Assembly (NCBI RefSeq): GCF_003610255.1
Contig: NZ_RAPS01000003.1
Location: 1-64,000 of the forward strand
DNA: 64,000 nucleotides
DNA from: Streptomyces sp. TLI_171
GTDB lineage: Bacteria; Actinomycetota; Actinomycetes; Streptomycetales; Streptomycetaceae
Direction: 5' to 3'
This document shows, piece by piece, positions 27,967 to 37,288 of the stretch (position 1 is its first letter; every line of letters starts with the position of its first letter). The notes under the pieces were generated by a model, which was not told the origin of the DNA, did not search any database, and saw only the letters and a program-made list of their open reading frames with translations. The translations under genes were made by a program, and so were the position numbers.

Positions 27967-28659
27967 CTACAGGCGCCGCATCACCGCGACGACCTTGCCG
28001 AGGATGATCGCGCCGCCTGCGGGGATGGGCTCGTAGGCGGGGTTGTGGGGTATGAGCCAGATCTTGCCGTCGTCGCGCTTGAGGCGCTTCACAGTGGCTT
28101 CGCCGTCGATCATCGCGGCCACGATGTCGCCGTTCTCGGCAACGGGCTGCCTGCGAACGGTGACCCAGTCACCGTCGCAGATGGCCGCGCCGATCATGCT
28201 GTCGCCCTTGACCGTCAGCGCGAACAGTTCACCGTCGCCGACAAGTTGGCGCGGCAGGGTGAGGACGTCCTCGACCAGCTGCTCGGCGAGGACCGGCCCG
28301 CCGGCGGCGATCCGGCCGACGAGCGGGACCGGGTGCACTGCCGGGCGGCCCGGATCGGGCGCGAGCTGCTCGCCGGCGCCGGCGCGGTAGTGGGAGACAC
28401 GGTAGGCGCGGGGCCGGTGCGGATCAGCAACCAAGTGGCCCTTGCGTTCGAGCGCCCGAAGCTGATGCGCGACGGACGAGGTCGACGACAAGCCGACGGC
28501 CTCGCCGATCTCCCGCATCGACGGCGGGTAGCCGCGGCGCTTCACCGAGTCCTGGATGACCTCGATGACCCGGTGCTGGCGCTCTGTCAGGCCGTCGCCC
28601 CCACGCCGGGTGCCGGGCAGTCGGCCGGCGCGGACAGGGGTGCTGGCGTCCTCCGGCAC
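27967..28659 (-). CDS. lexA: LexA repressor
   Basis: 230 residues. Represses SOS genes and self-cleaves on RecA filaments. The winged helix (24-90) includes [20 protein letters not shown]. The peptidase domain has the cleavage Ala119-Gly120, the nucleophile Ser154 in KGDSM and the general base Lys191 in TVKRLKR. GTG 28659 has GAGGAG 6 nt upstream. It follows dnaE2 by 171 bp on the same strand, so it may belong to the imuA'-imuB-dnaE2 transcript or have its own promoter. I saw no LexA-type operator in that gap. Since the host chromosome should have its own lexA, this copy is likely a dedicated regulator. Confidence 0.92.
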   Translation of the reverse strand: MPEDASTPVRAGRLPGTRRGGDGLTERQHRVIEVIQDSVKRRGYPPSMREIGEAVGLSSTSSVAHQLRALERKGHLVADPHRPRAYRVSHYRAGAGEQLAPDPGRPAVHPVPLVGRIAAGGPVLAEQLVEDVLTLPRQLVGDGELFALTVKGDSMIGAAICDGDWVTVRRQPVAENGDIVAAMIDGEATVKRLKRDDGKIWLIPHNPAYEPIPAGGAIILGKVVAVMRRL

Positions 28660-28830
28660 GGTGGGCTCCTCGTCGTCGTGGGGATCTTGGTGGTGTGGCA
28701 CTCTACGCCCGCCTCTGTTCGCGGTCCATGTGCATTCTCGTCTGTCCTTTCGGGCGTTCACCTGCGGCGATCGGATTCTCGGGCCCGCTCCCCCGCGGTC
28801 GGTGGCGGGGCGGGGGCGGGAGTTGGCGGG

Positions 28831-31800
28831 TCATCGGAAGTCCCGGCTCTTCGCCCCGGGGGCGAGGGTGAGCGGGGTGAGGCGGGTGGCGACGAGGTTG
28901 CTGGCGCCGTCGCGGCGCTCGAGGGTTCCGTGGATGAGGAGGCCGGCGGACTGCATGGCGGCGCGGCGGTGCCGCTCGAGGACGTGGGGCTGGACGATGA
29001 CGTTGACCAGGCCGGTCTCGTCCTCCAGGGAGAGGAAGAGGACGCCGCCAGCGGTGGGCGGGCGCTGGCGGTGTGTCACCAGCCCGCCGACAGCGACGGG
29101 CTCACCGCCCGCGTGGACGGTTTTGAGGTCGGCGGCGGTGAGGGCGCCGCAGCGCTGAAGGTGGGCTCGGGCGTGCTGGACGGGGTGGGCGGTGACGGAG
29201 GTTCCGGTGGCCCACAGGTCGGCGATGGTCTCCTCGACGGGGGTCATGGCGGGCAGGTCGACGTCGGGGGCCAGGGCGGGGGCGGTGCCGGGGAGGGTGT
29301 CGGCGCCGGCGCAAGCGAGCGCGCCGGCGGACCACAGTGCCTGACGGCGGCTCAGACCGAGGGAGCGGAACGCGCCCGCGGTCGCCAGGGCCTCCAGGGC
29401 TGGCTCGGGCAGGCGGGTGCGGCGGGCAAAGTCCTCCAGGTCCGCGTACGGGCGGCCCGCGGCGATCTGCTCGGCCTGGTCGTCGCCGAGGTTGCGGACG
29501 TCGGCGAGTCCCAGCCGGATCGCGAACCTCTGTTCCCCATCCCTGTTATCTCCCCCGCCCCGTCCCCCTCCCCCGGTCGTGCTGGTACGGGCGGCGGGTT
29601 CGGGTTCGAGCGTGGGCTGCGCGGAGCTGTGGTTGACGTCCGCGGCGAGCACGGTGACGCCGCGGCGCCGCACGTCCTGGATCAGGGTGGTGGGGCTGTA
29701 GAAGCCCATCGGCTGGTTGGCGAGCAGCGCGCACGTGAACGCGGCGGGGTAGTGGAGCTTGAGCCATGCACTCGCATACACGAGCAAGGCGAAACTCGCC
29801 GCGTGCGATTCGGGGAAGCCGTAGTTGGAGAACGCTTCGATCTTGCCGTAGACGTCGACGGCGACCTCCTGGGGGATGCCGCGCTCGTGCATGCCGGCCA
29901 GGAGGCGGTCGCGGAGTTCGGCGACGCGTTCGTGGGAGCGTTTGGAGCCCATGGCCTGCCGGAGCCGGTCGGCCTCGCCGGGGGTGAAGCCGGCGCAGTC
30001 GATGGCGAGTTGCATCATCTGTTCCTGGAACAGCGGGACGCCGAGGGTCTTGCCGAGGGCGCGTTCCATCAGCGGGTGCGCGATCACTGCCTTCTCGCGG
30101 CCGTTGCGGCGGGCGATGTAGGGGTGGACGGATCCGCCCTGGATCGGGCCCGGCCGAATGAGGGCGACCTGCACCACCAGGTCGTAGAAGGTGCGCGGGC
30201 GCAGTCGGGGCAGGGCGGAGGCCTGGGCGCGGGATTCGACCTGGAAGACGCCGACGGAGTCGGCGCGGCAGAGCATGTCGTAGACGGCCGGGTCGTCCGG
30301 GGGGATCGTGGCGAGCGTGTAGCGGACGCGGTAGTGGCGGTCGATCAGGTCGCAGGCGTCGTGCAGGGCGGAGAGCATGCCCAGGCCCAGGAGGTCGATC
30401 TTGACCAGGCCGGCGGCGGCCACGGAGTCCTTGTCCCACTGGAGGATGCTGCGGCCGGGCATGGACGCCCATTCGGTGGGGCAGGTCTGGGCGATGGGGC
30501 GGCGGGTGAGGACCATGCCGCCGGAGTGGATGCCCAGGTGCCTGGGCAGGCCGCGGAGTTGGTGGGCGAGGTCGCGCACGTCCTGCGGGACCGGGGCGTC
30601 CGGCGGCGGCATCTCCCAGCCGGTCTCGCGGGCGAAGCGGTCGAGGTCGCCGGCGGCGTAGCCGAGGGCCCGGCCGGCGTCGCGGACGGCGAGGCGGGGT
30701 TGGTAGGTGATGACGTTGGCGACCTGCGCGGCGTGGGTGCGGCCGTAGCGCTCGTAGACGTACTGGATGGCCTCCTCGCGGCGGCGGCTCTCGATGTCGA
30801 GGTCGATGTCCGGCGGCCCGTCCCGTTCCGGGCTGAGGAAGCGTTCGAAGAGCAGGCCGTAGTGGATCGGGTCGACGGAGGTGATGCCGAGGGCGTAGCA
30901 GACCGCGGAGTTCGCGGCGGAGCCGCGGCCTTGGCACCAGATGTCGGAGCGGCGGCAGAAGTCGACGATGTCGTGGACGATCAGGAAGTACCCGGCCATG
31001 TCGAGGTTGGTGATGACCTCGAGCTCGTAGTCGATCTGCTGCTGGGCCTTCTGGTTGCCGGGGTCGAAGCGGCTGGCGGCGGCGCGGAGGGTGAGTTCGC
31101 GCAGCCACGACGCCTCCGAGTGGCCGTCCGGGACCGGGAACCCCGGCAACTCGGGCTTGATGTCGCGGAAGTCGAACGCCAGCTCACGCCCCAGCTCGAC
31201 GGTGGCCTGCTGGACTCCCGGCCACGGCGCCAGACGGGCGGCCATCTCGGCGGGTGAGCGCAAGTGCGCGGTGCCGGCCGCCGCCAGGTAGGGCTCCGCG
31301 TCCGCGAGGGAGCGGCCCTGCCGCAGCGCCGCCAGGGCCTGCGCCAGGCGCAGTTGGGCCGGGGAGGCGTGGTGGGCGGCGGTGGTGGCGACAAGGGGCA
31401 GGCCGGTGCGGGCGGCGAGGTCGGCGAGGGCGTCGTTGCGCTGGTCGTCACCGGGCAGGTGATGGTCCGTCAGCTCCACGTGGACGTTGTCGGGGCCGTA
31501 GCGGTCGGCGAGGTCGCGCAGCACGTGCTCGGCGGCGTCCGGGCCCGCGGTCTCCAGGGTGTGGCGCAGCGCGCCTTTGCGGCAGCCGGTGAGAATCGCC
31601 CAGTGGCCGCCGTGCGCGTCGGCCAGCCGGTCACGGTCGTAGCTGGGCCGGCGTTTGGAGCCGCCCGCGAGGTGGGCGTCGCCGATCACCTGGGCCAGGC
31701 GCCGGTAGCCCTCGGGGCCGCGGGCGAGGACCAGCAGGTGCTCGCCGTCCTGGTCCGGCACGCCCGTCGGCGCGAGCTCGGCGCCCAACGTCAGCTCGGC

Positions 31801-32202
31801 GCCGAACACGGTGCGCAGGCCTGCGCGGCGGGCCTCCCCGGCGAGGACCGCGGCAGCGTAGAGCCCGTCGTGGTCGGTGACCGCCAGGGTCTCGATCCCC
31901 AGCCGGACGGCCTCGTCGACCAGGTCCGCCGGATCCGACGCCCCGTCAAGGAAGGAGTAGGAGGTGTGGACGTGGAGCTCCGCCCACCCGGTGGCCGCCC
32001 CGACAGCGGGCCCGCCCCTGGCCGGGCGATGCGGGGGTGCGGGCGGTGTCGGGGCGGTGGGGCCCGGTGCTGGAGTGCGGCCGGGGAACGGCACGACCGT
32101 GTCGGAACTCGAGTCGCTTCGGTCGTTGACCGGGACGGGCCGGCCGGCCATGCGGCGGTGCAGCTCCCGCCACGGGGTGCCGTACTGGCCGTCGAATTCC
32201 AT
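28831..32202 (-). CDS. dnaE2: Error-prone DNA polymerase DnaE2
   Basis: 1,123 residues, full length. It is the catalytic subunit of the SOS mutasome and performs translesion synthesis with ImuA' and ImuB. The PHP domain begins with WAELHVHTSYSFLDGASDPA (73-92). The polymerase active-site acidic residues are in GPPDIDLDIESRR; VGVFQVESRAQ, FQEQMM and the long fingers region are present. The C-terminal OB domain (PVAVGGLVTHRQRPP) is followed by LSLEDETGLVNV. A Gly-rich insertion lies near the end (TSTTGGGGRGGGDN). ATG 32202 has AGGA 7 nt upstream. It lies 71 bp after imuB. Confidence 0.95.
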   Translation of the reverse strand: MEFDGQYGTPWRELHRRMAGRPVPVNDRSDSSSDTVVPFPGRTPAPGPTAPTPPAPPHRPARGGPAVGAATGWAELHVHTSYSFLDGASDPADLVDEAVRLGIETLAVTDHDGLYAAAVLAGEARRAGLRTVFGAELTLGAELAPTGVPDQDGEHLLVLARGPEGYRRLAQVIGDAHLAGGSKRRPSYDRDRLADAHGGHWAILTGCRKGALRHTLETAGPDAAEHVLRDLADRYGPDNVHVELTDHHLPGDDQRNDALADLAARTGLPLVATTAAHHASPAQLRLAQALAALRQGRSLADAEPYLAAAGTAHLRSPAEMAARLAPWPGVQQATVELGRELAFDFRDIKPELPGFPVPDGHSEASWLRELTLRAAASRFDPGNQKAQQQIDYELEVITNLDMAGYFLIVHDIVDFCRRSDIWCQGRGSAANSAVCYALGITSVDPIHYGLLFERFLSPERDGPPDIDLDIESRRREEAIQYVYERYGRTHAAQVANVITYQPRLAVRDAGRALGYAAGDLDRFARETGWEMPPPDAPVPQDVRDLAHQLRGLPRHLGIHSGGMVLTRRPIAQTCPTEWASMPGRSILQWDKDSVAAAGLVKIDLLGLGMLSALHDACDLIDRHYRVRYTLATIPPDDPAVYDMLCRADSVGVFQVESRAQASALPRLRPRTFYDLVVQVALIRPGPIQGGSVHPYIARRNGREKAVIAHPLMERALGKTLGVPLFQEQMMQLAIDCAGFTPGEADRLRQAMGSKRSHERVAELRDRLLAGMHERGIPQEVAVDVYGKIEAFSNYGFPESHAASFALLVYASAWLKLHYPAAFTCALLANQPMGFYSPTTLIQDVRRRGVTVLAADVNHSSAQPTLEPEPAARTSTTGGGGRGGGDNRDGEQRFAIRLGLADVRNLGDDQAEQIAAGRPYADLEDFARRTRLPEPALEALATAGAFRSLGLSRRQALWSAGALACAGADTLPGTAPALAPDVDLPAMTPVEETIADLWATGTSVTAHPVQHARAHLQRCGALTAADLKTVHAGGEPVAVGGLVTHRQRPPTAGGVLFLSLEDETGLVNVIVQPHVLERHRRAAMQSAGLLIHGTLERRDGASNLVATRLTPLTLAPGAKSRDFR

Positions 32203-32273
32203 GAGGTGTCCTGGTGGTGCTGGGTGGGGTAGTGCGGTGAGCGCGCCCCTCTTTGCGGGCCGAGCGGTGCCGG

Positions 32274-33830
32274 TCAGGTGTCGTAGGCGCCTTCGAGGTG
32301 CCAGCGCCCGCCGGTGACGGTGAGGAGTAAAGCGGCGCCGTCGTCGGCGGTGACCTGCAGGCGGGCTGCGCGCCGGGCGTCGTCCGGGTCCCACCAGCGC
32401 TCGGTGGCGGGCCACGGCCCGGCCCACGCCGCGACCGCCATGGACCGGCCCCGCACCATCAGCCGGGCTGGCGGTTGCACGAGCTCGGCGCGGGCGGTGA
32501 CCTGCACCGGCTCCCCCGCCTGGTCGAGGAGGCGGACCTCCTCCGGGACGGGCGGCACCCGCACCGGCGACGGCGCGGGCAGTCGGCCCGGCCACGGGCC
32601 GTCCGCGCGGCGCTCCTGGTGCGCGTCGCCGACCGGCGTGCGCACCACCTGCTCGCCGGGCCCGCGGCCACCGGCGAGCTGCGCGGTCACCACGCCGGTG
32701 TGGCCGAGCAGTGCCTGCACCCGGGCGGCGGCCCGCTCCATCCGCTCGCGTGCCTCGCTGTCGCCGTCCAGCAGCGACAGCTGCCGGCCCGCGTCCGCGT
32801 ACAGGCCGTCAGGAACCAGGCGCAGCACGGCGACTCCGCCGGAGGCGGCGGTGAAGCGGGCCTGCTGTTGCCATGCCTGCAGCTGCCAGCGGATGCGTTC
32901 GGCGACGGCGGGTGCGGACAGCAGTCCTTCGTGGCGCCAGGTGCGGTGGGCTTCGGTGCCGTCGGCGCAGACGACTTCGACGGTGAAGGTGCCGCAGCCG
33001 AGGCCGGCGGCGGCGAGGTTGGCGTGGAGCTGCTCGGCGAGGCCGAGGGCGGCGAAGACCATCGGCTCGGCGAGGGTGTGGGGCTGTTCGAAGCGGGTCT
33101 CGGCGTCCAGGTCGGCACCGGGCGGGCGGGGCACGACCGGGCGGGCCTGCAGGCCGCGGGCGAGGCGGTGTGCGGCGGTGCCGGCCGCGCCGAACCGGTC
33201 GGCGACCGGCCCGGGCGGCATCGCCGCCAACGCACCCACCGTCCCGATGCCCAACCTCACCAGGAGGTCGGCGAGTTTCGGCGGGGCGACCTCCGCGACC
33301 GGGTGCGGCGCGAGGAATGCGGGGCTGCCGCCGGGCGCAACCACCCGGTGCTCGCGGGCGGCCAGCAGCGCCGCCGCGACCCCGTCGGCGACGCCGATAC
33401 TGCACGCGAAGCCGGCGGCCTCGACCGCGTCGTAGAGCCGCTCCACCAGGACGTCCTCGCCGCCGTGGAATCGCGCCGCACCCCGTGCGGGGATCGCGCA
33501 CACCCCCGGCCGCAGCACCTCGAGCCGCGCCGCCAGTGCGGAGACCGCCTCGGCGACCTGGTCGAACAGCCGGGCCTCCGCGTCCTCGTCCCGCTCCACC
33601 ACCTCCAGCGCGTCGATGAGGCCCTTCGCCGAGCGGACCTTCATCCCGCGGCGCACCCCCGCGGCGCGGGCCGCGGCGGACGCGGCCACCACGCGGCCGC
33701 CCTCCACCACCGCCAGCAGCCGCTCCCCCGCCTCGGCCCCGCCCAGCACCGCGGTCACCGGCCAGTCCGGACACCAGACGACGACCGCGCGCGGCGCCGC
33801 CCCACCGCTCTCCTCCAACGTCGCGGTCAT
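32274..33830 (-). CDS. imuB: ImuB, inactive Y-family polymerase-like mutasome subunit
   Basis: 518 residues. ImuB bridges DnaE2, ImuA' and the sliding clamp. The Y-family fold is visible (RLLAVVEGGRVVAASAAARA near the start, ACSIGVADGVAAALLAARE for the palm, LGIGTVGALAAMP for the HhH). The metal-binding acids are missing: the first strand reads VVVWCPDWPV, and the usual SxDE segment reads CAIPARGAARF. This is typical of ImuB. QLSLL (350-354) matches the clamp-binding pentapeptide. ATG 33830 overlaps the imuA' stop by 4 nt (ATGA). Confidence 0.92.
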   Translation of the reverse strand: MTATLEESGGAAPRAVVVWCPDWPVTAVLGGAEAGERLLAVVEGGRVVAASAAARAAGVRRGMKVRSAKGLIDALEVVERDEDAEARLFDQVAEAVSALAARLEVLRPGVCAIPARGAARFHGGEDVLVERLYDAVEAAGFACSIGVADGVAAALLAAREHRVVAPGGSPAFLAPHPVAEVAPPKLADLLVRLGIGTVGALAAMPPGPVADRFGAAGTAAHRLARGLQARPVVPRPPGADLDAETRFEQPHTLAEPMVFAALGLAEQLHANLAAAGLGCGTFTVEVVCADGTEAHRTWRHEGLLSAPAVAERIRWQLQAWQQQARFTAASGGVAVLRLVPDGLYADAGRQLSLLDGDSEARERMERAAARVQALLGHTGVVTAQLAGGRGPGEQVVRTPVGDAHQERRADGPWPGRLPAPSPVRVPPVPEEVRLLDQAGEPVQVTARAELVQPPARLMVRGRSMAVAAWAGPWPATERWWDPDDARRAARLQVTADDGAALLLTVTGGRWHLEGAYDT

Positions 33831-34501
33831 CGCACGGCCGCCAGCCGGGCCCGGCCCGAACGCACACCCTTGAGCTCCGCCGGGCCGGCCAGGCGCACCC
33901 GCCCGTCCTCGTCCGGCAGCCACAGATCCACCTCACGGCCCTGCGCGGCGGCGCCCCGACCGCCCACCACCACCGTCACCCGCCGCCCGCGCAGCCGCCC
34001 CCGACCCGCCGCGATCCCGCTCCAGCTCCGCCCCGTCACCTCCAACTGCACCTGCGCACCCGGCCACTGGCTTCCCTCCACCACCAGCGCGCACCCGTGC
34101 CGGCGCGCCTGCGCCAACAGCCGCTGCACACCCGGCCCGCCCACGGCGCCCCCCGGGCGCAGCAGCAGCACCCCGGCCGCCTCGGTGTAGGCGGCGGCCG
34201 CCGCCTCCCAGTGCTCGCCCGGCCGGTCGACCAGGTGCACGCGGTCCAGGTCCACGCCGAGCTCGAGTGCGGCGCCCGCTCCGAGGTCCGGGAAGCCGAT
34301 CAGCGCGCACCATGTGCCCGCCGCCGTCGCCGCGGCCGCCAGCGCCAGAGTCAGCGCCGTGCTCCCCTGCACCCGCACCGCCGCCCCCGGCCTGAGCCCG
34401 CCCGCGGGCAGCAGGCGGCGCAGCCCGGACAGCACCGGCACCACCGGCGCCGGCCCGGGCATCTGCAGCTGCGCCGCCAGGGCGCTGATCGAGGAGTCCA
34501 C
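33827..34501 (-). CDS. imuA': ImuA', RecA-like mutasome subunit
   Basis: 224 residues. RecA-fold partner of ImuB and DnaE2. The family pattern is LRRLLPAGGLRPGAAVRVQG (27-46), a degenerate P-loop region, and CALIGFPDLGAGAALELGVD followed by DRVHLVDRPGEHW. The P-loop lacks the normal GKT, as is usual in the actinobacterial group. The GTG at 34501 sits right after a purine stretch, too close for a normal ribosome binding site, so the transcript may be leaderless or start slightly further in. LexA-type operators lie 11-42 bp upstream. Confidence 0.85.
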   Translation of the reverse strand: MDSSISALAAQLQMPGPAPVVPVLSGLRRLLPAGGLRPGAAVRVQGSTALTLALAAAATAAGTWCALIGFPDLGAGAALELGVDLDRVHLVDRPGEHWEAAAAAYTEAAGVLLLRPGGAVGGPGVQRLLAQARRHGCALVVEGSQWPGAQVQLEVTGRSWSGIAAGRGRLRGRRVTVVVGGRGAAAQGREVDLWLPDEDGRVRLAGPAELKGVRSGRARLAAVR

Positions 34502-34511
34502 CCCTCAAGAA

Positions 34512-34543
34512 TCGAACGTATGCACGTTCGAAAGCAAGTTCGA
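34512..34543 (-). promoter_or_regulatory. Overlapping LexA-type (SOS) operators before imuA'
   Basis: Two palindromes share 4 bases. 34512-34531 has 8-bp arms TCGAACGT and ACGTTCGA around ATGC. 34528-34543 reads TCGAAA-GCAA-GTTCGA, one base from the actinobacterial SOS box TCGAAC-N4-GTTCGA. They lie 11-42 bp upstream of the imuA' start, in promoter position. Confidence 0.8.
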
Positions 34544-34781
34544 ATTCGGTGTGTTGCCCCCGATCACCCATCCGGACCAGCGAGAACGCGACGCTGGCCC
34601 TTCGCATGCGCGCCGGTTCGGCCGATCGCGCACGCCTCCACAGCCACCGGATCACTCCCCCGCAAGCCTCAACGCACCCTGCCGCACCGGATGGCCGTGA
34701 CGGGGAGGTAGGGACCGGCGGTCGGATCGCCGCAGGACACCCAAGGCTGAGGCGCCCCAGTGGCTGAGTGCGCCGCGCAGG

Positions 34782-35219
34782 ATGAAGCTCAGCAACATGA
34801 CGACCGGGCCGGCGGCACTGCTGCGACGTGCCGCCTATCTGCTGCAGTACCGAGCCGCCCAGGCCGACAAGCCGGGGACCCGGTGGATGGTCGACCAGGA
34901 CGACGAGGGCGCGCTCGTGCTCGCCTCTTACTGGCCCGAGGACACCGAGCCCGGCCAGCCCCACAGCACCAGCACCGTCGCGAGCTACGCCTATCCGGAC
35001 CACCCGGACCTGTACACCCACGCCCAGGCCATCGGCGCAGCATCCCACTCGTCCGCCCTCGACCCCGCCACGGCGGTCGCCCTCGCCGCCTGGTTGCAGG
35101 CGGCCGCCGACTTCGCCGACCAGGCCGAAGCGCTCGGCGGCCTGGACCGGGCTGCGCCGCTGCTCGCCCCCGCGATCGCCTTCGCCGAGACCTACCTTCG
35201 CCTCGGGCAGTCCTTGTAG
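34782..35219 (+). CDS. Hypothetical protein
   Basis: 145 residues (or 140 from the in-frame ATG at 34797). A helical first segment (LLRRAAYLLQYRAAQ) is followed by a strand-rich middle (RWMVDQDDEGALVLASYWPE) and an Ala-rich helical C-terminus. No family recognised. It is divergent from the mutasome operon, about 280 bp from imuA'. Confidence 0.55.
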   Translation: MKLSNMTTGPAALLRRAAYLLQYRAAQADKPGTRWMVDQDDEGALVLASYWPEDTEPGQPHSTSTVASYAYPDHPDLYTHAQAIGAASHSSALDPATAVALAAWLQAAADFADQAEALGGLDRAAPLLAPAIAFAETYLRLGQSL

Positions 35220-35255
35220 TGCGGACGGGCGGTGGCGATCCCGCATCCCTAGGTC

Positions 35256-35738
35256 CTACGAGAGACGGTCGGCCCGCGTCTGGCAACTGGCGGGTGGCAG
35301 CGCACCTTCGTCCAGGGTGAGCGGGGCTCGTGTGCGCAGGTCCGCGTGGACGGTCTTGCCGTCCGACTCCAGCGCCGCGCCCCAGTGCCCGGCGGTGAGG
35401 TGGTGGACCAGAGCCATGCCGCGGCCGGACTCCGTGCCCGGGCCAGCGTCGATCAGGCAGGGCAGCACCCGGGAGCCATCCCGGACGCTGATGCGCACCG
35501 CCCGGCCGGTGATCTGCTCGAGCCCGACAGCCATCCGAAGGTGACAACCCGTTTTCGCCGCGTTGCCGACCAGCTCGCTGACGATCAGCTCGGCGTCGTC
35601 GACCAGGTCCTCGAACCCCCACTCGCGCAGAGCGGTGCGTACCAAGTGCCGGGCGACGGAGGCGGAACGTGGCTCGTAAGGCAGCAGCACCCGGGCCGAG
35701 GCGGTGGCGGGCGTCCGGGGCGGGGCCTGGACGAGCAT
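35256..35738 (-). CDS. ATP-binding protein, anti-sigma-factor kinase-like
   Basis: 160 residues. GHKL/HATPase fold: the N box is DDAELIVSELVGNAAKTG (about 47-64) and the G1/G2 region GPGTESGRGMALVHHL (about 99-114). Small proteins of this kind in Streptomyces sit beside XRE-DUF5753 regulators and are related to RsbW-like anti-sigma kinases. It is part of the regulatory module 35256-37523. Confidence 0.8.
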   Translation of the reverse strand: MLVQAPPRTPATASARVLLPYEPRSASVARHLVRTALREWGFEDLVDDAELIVSELVGNAAKTGCHLRMAVGLEQITGRAVRISVRDGSRVLPCLIDAGPGTESGRGMALVHHLTAGHWGAALESDGKTVHADLRTRAPLTLDEGALPPASCQTRADRLS

Positions 35739-35798
35739 GGTGAGACTCCGCTCATGTGTCGGCGGGTGGGCGCCGGCGGTGCCGCGGCCCGGTGCGCT

Positions 35799-35820
35799 GC
35801 CCGCAGCGGCAACTGCGGGC
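35799..35820 (-). terminator. Hairpin after the XRE-DUF5753 gene
   Basis: GCCCGCAG pairs with CTGCGGGC around a 6-nt loop, 62 bp past the stop of the leftward XRE gene. Confidence 0.5.
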
Positions 35821-35881
35821 GCTTCGACGGTAGGGAGCGGGCGGGTGCGGGCTCAACGCGATTGCGGACGATTGCGGGGAT

Positions 35882-36736
35882 TCACCCGAGCGCGTCGATC
35901 GCAGCGGTGACCAGGGCCCGGGCGGCGGCCCCGTGAACAGCCATTTCCGCGAGCTCTGCGAACGCCTTGTGGTAGTCGGCGAGTTCGCGAGGCTGGGTCA
36001 CCGTCACCTCCGCAGTCAGCGTCTCCACCGACGCCTGGACGGTGTCGAACAGGTAGAACGCCTCCAACGGCCACACGGTGCGCTGCGCGGTGAAGGGGAT
36101 GATGCCGATGGAGACGGTGGGCAGCGGCATCACAGCCAGCAGGTGGCCGAGCTGGCCGGCCATCGCCGCGCTGTTGCCGATGCGGTAGCGCAGCACCGCC
36201 TCCTCGATGAGAACGACGTAGCGGTGCCGGCCCTCGTGCAGCAGCCGTCCGCGTTCAAGGCGGGCGGCGACCGCGGCCTCCACATCATCGGGGGTGCCCT
36301 GGAACGCGGTGATGGCGCGCAGCAGGGCGCGGGCGTAGGCGGCGGTCTGCAGGAAGCCGGGGAAGACGTTGGAGACGTAGGCCCGGCACACCGAGGTGTC
36401 TTGATGGCGGGTCAGTGACTCCTCCTGCGCCTGGCGTAGGCCGGCGCGGTGGGCCTGGCGCCACTCGCGGTACATCAGGGTCACGGCGCGCAGCGAGGCG
36501 ATCAGGTCGCGGGCCTGGTCGGCCGCGCCGCACGCCGTACACCAGGCGCGTAGGTCGTTCTCGGAGGGTGCGGATTTGCAGGACAGGATGCGGGAGGTCT
36601 TGGCGGGGTGCCAGCCGCAGCGGGCGGACAGTTCCTTGCCGTCGAGCCCGGCGTCCAGCAGCAGGTCGCGTAGGCGGGCGGCGAGCGCGGCGCGGGCGGC
36701 CTGGACGCTGGACGACGGGGACGCGGACACGGACAC
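35882..36736 (-). CDS. XRE-family regulator with DUF5753 domain
   Basis: 284 residues. The HTH is at about 18-70 (LLLDAGLDGKELSARCGWHP, then KTSRILSCKSAPSENDLRAW). The DUF5753 sensor domain follows from about 110: YVSNVFPGFLQTAAYARALL, later RYRIGNSAAMAGQLGHLLAV and VWPLEAFYLFD. The family is typical of Streptomyces, where members control development or antibiotic genes together with DUF397 or DUF6879 partners. A GTG 6 nt downstream is an alternative start. Confidence 0.85.
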   Translation of the reverse strand: MSVSASPSSSVQAARAALAARLRDLLLDAGLDGKELSARCGWHPAKTSRILSCKSAPSENDLRAWCTACGAADQARDLIASLRAVTLMYREWRQAHRAGLRQAQEESLTRHQDTSVCRAYVSNVFPGFLQTAAYARALLRAITAFQGTPDDVEAAVAARLERGRLLHEGRHRYVVLIEEAVLRYRIGNSAAMAGQLGHLLAVMPLPTVSIGIIPFTAQRTVWPLEAFYLFDTVQASVETLTAEVTVTQPRELADYHKAFAELAEMAVHGAAARALVTAAIDALG

Positions 36737-36757
36737 GGTGGTGCTCGGCTCGGCGGA

Positions 36758-37288
36758 TCAGACGGTGTACTGCTCGTGTGGGACGGCGCGCTCCCACACG
36801 GCGTCGAAGGCGGCGGTGCACAGTTTCGCCACGTCTGCGTCCTCGGTGTACGAGAACTTCGGCTCGGCCCAGTCGCCGTCGCCGGTGAAGTGGTTGAAGC
36901 GCACCCGGGCGCTGTCGATCAGCCAGAAGTCCTCGCCGGGCAGCGCCAGATCGCAAGCGTTGCGGCGGGCGAGCCAGCGGACCTGCTCGCCCGCGGTGAC
37001 GTTGACCTGCGTCATGGAGTGCAGGTATCGGGTGTAGAGGGTGACGGGCTCGGAGACGATCCGGGCCCGGCGGACGACGATGCCGCGGGCGGCCGCCTCG
37101 CTGACCATCGCCGTCCAGTCGCGCCAGTACTCGGATTCGGGGTCGAGGTCGGAGGCACCGGTCAGGCGGAAGCGCTCGATGGCGTCGGCCTCGTCCGGGA
37201 CGCTATAGCTGTCGCGTAGCTCAAGGTGCACAGCCGAGTACCGGGCACCGCCGAGGAGTTGGTCAAAGTCCGGCGCGCTCTGCCACAT
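36758..37288 (-). CDS. DUF6879 family protein
   Basis: 176 residues. The family pattern is LLGGARYSAVHLELRDSYSV at 11-30, then RRARIVSEPVTLYTRYLHSM and EDFWLIDSARVRFNHF. These proteins are encoded beside XRE-DUF5753 regulators and probably act with them. It overlaps the upstream 86-residue gene by 26 bp and ends 21 bp before the XRE gene, so the three form one unit. Confidence 0.8.
   Translation of the reverse strand: MWQSAPDFDQLLGGARYSAVHLELRDSYSVPDEADAIERFRLTGASDLDPESEYWRDWTAMVSEAAARGIVVRRARIVSEPVTLYTRYLHSMTQVNVTAGEQVRWLARRNACDLALPGEDFWLIDSARVRFNHFTGDGDWAEPKFSYTEDADVAKLCTAAFDAVWERAVPHEQYTV

Noticed and set aside
28660-28830. SOS box before lexA
   Set aside because: GTTCG- and GAAC-like fragments are present, but no palindrome with the expected 4-base spacing was found.
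27658-31257. Rightward open frame of 1,199 codons over lexA and dnaE2
   Set aside because: Opposite-strand shadow of two unambiguous genes; its composition is Gly/Ala/Val/Arg-rich and repeat-like.
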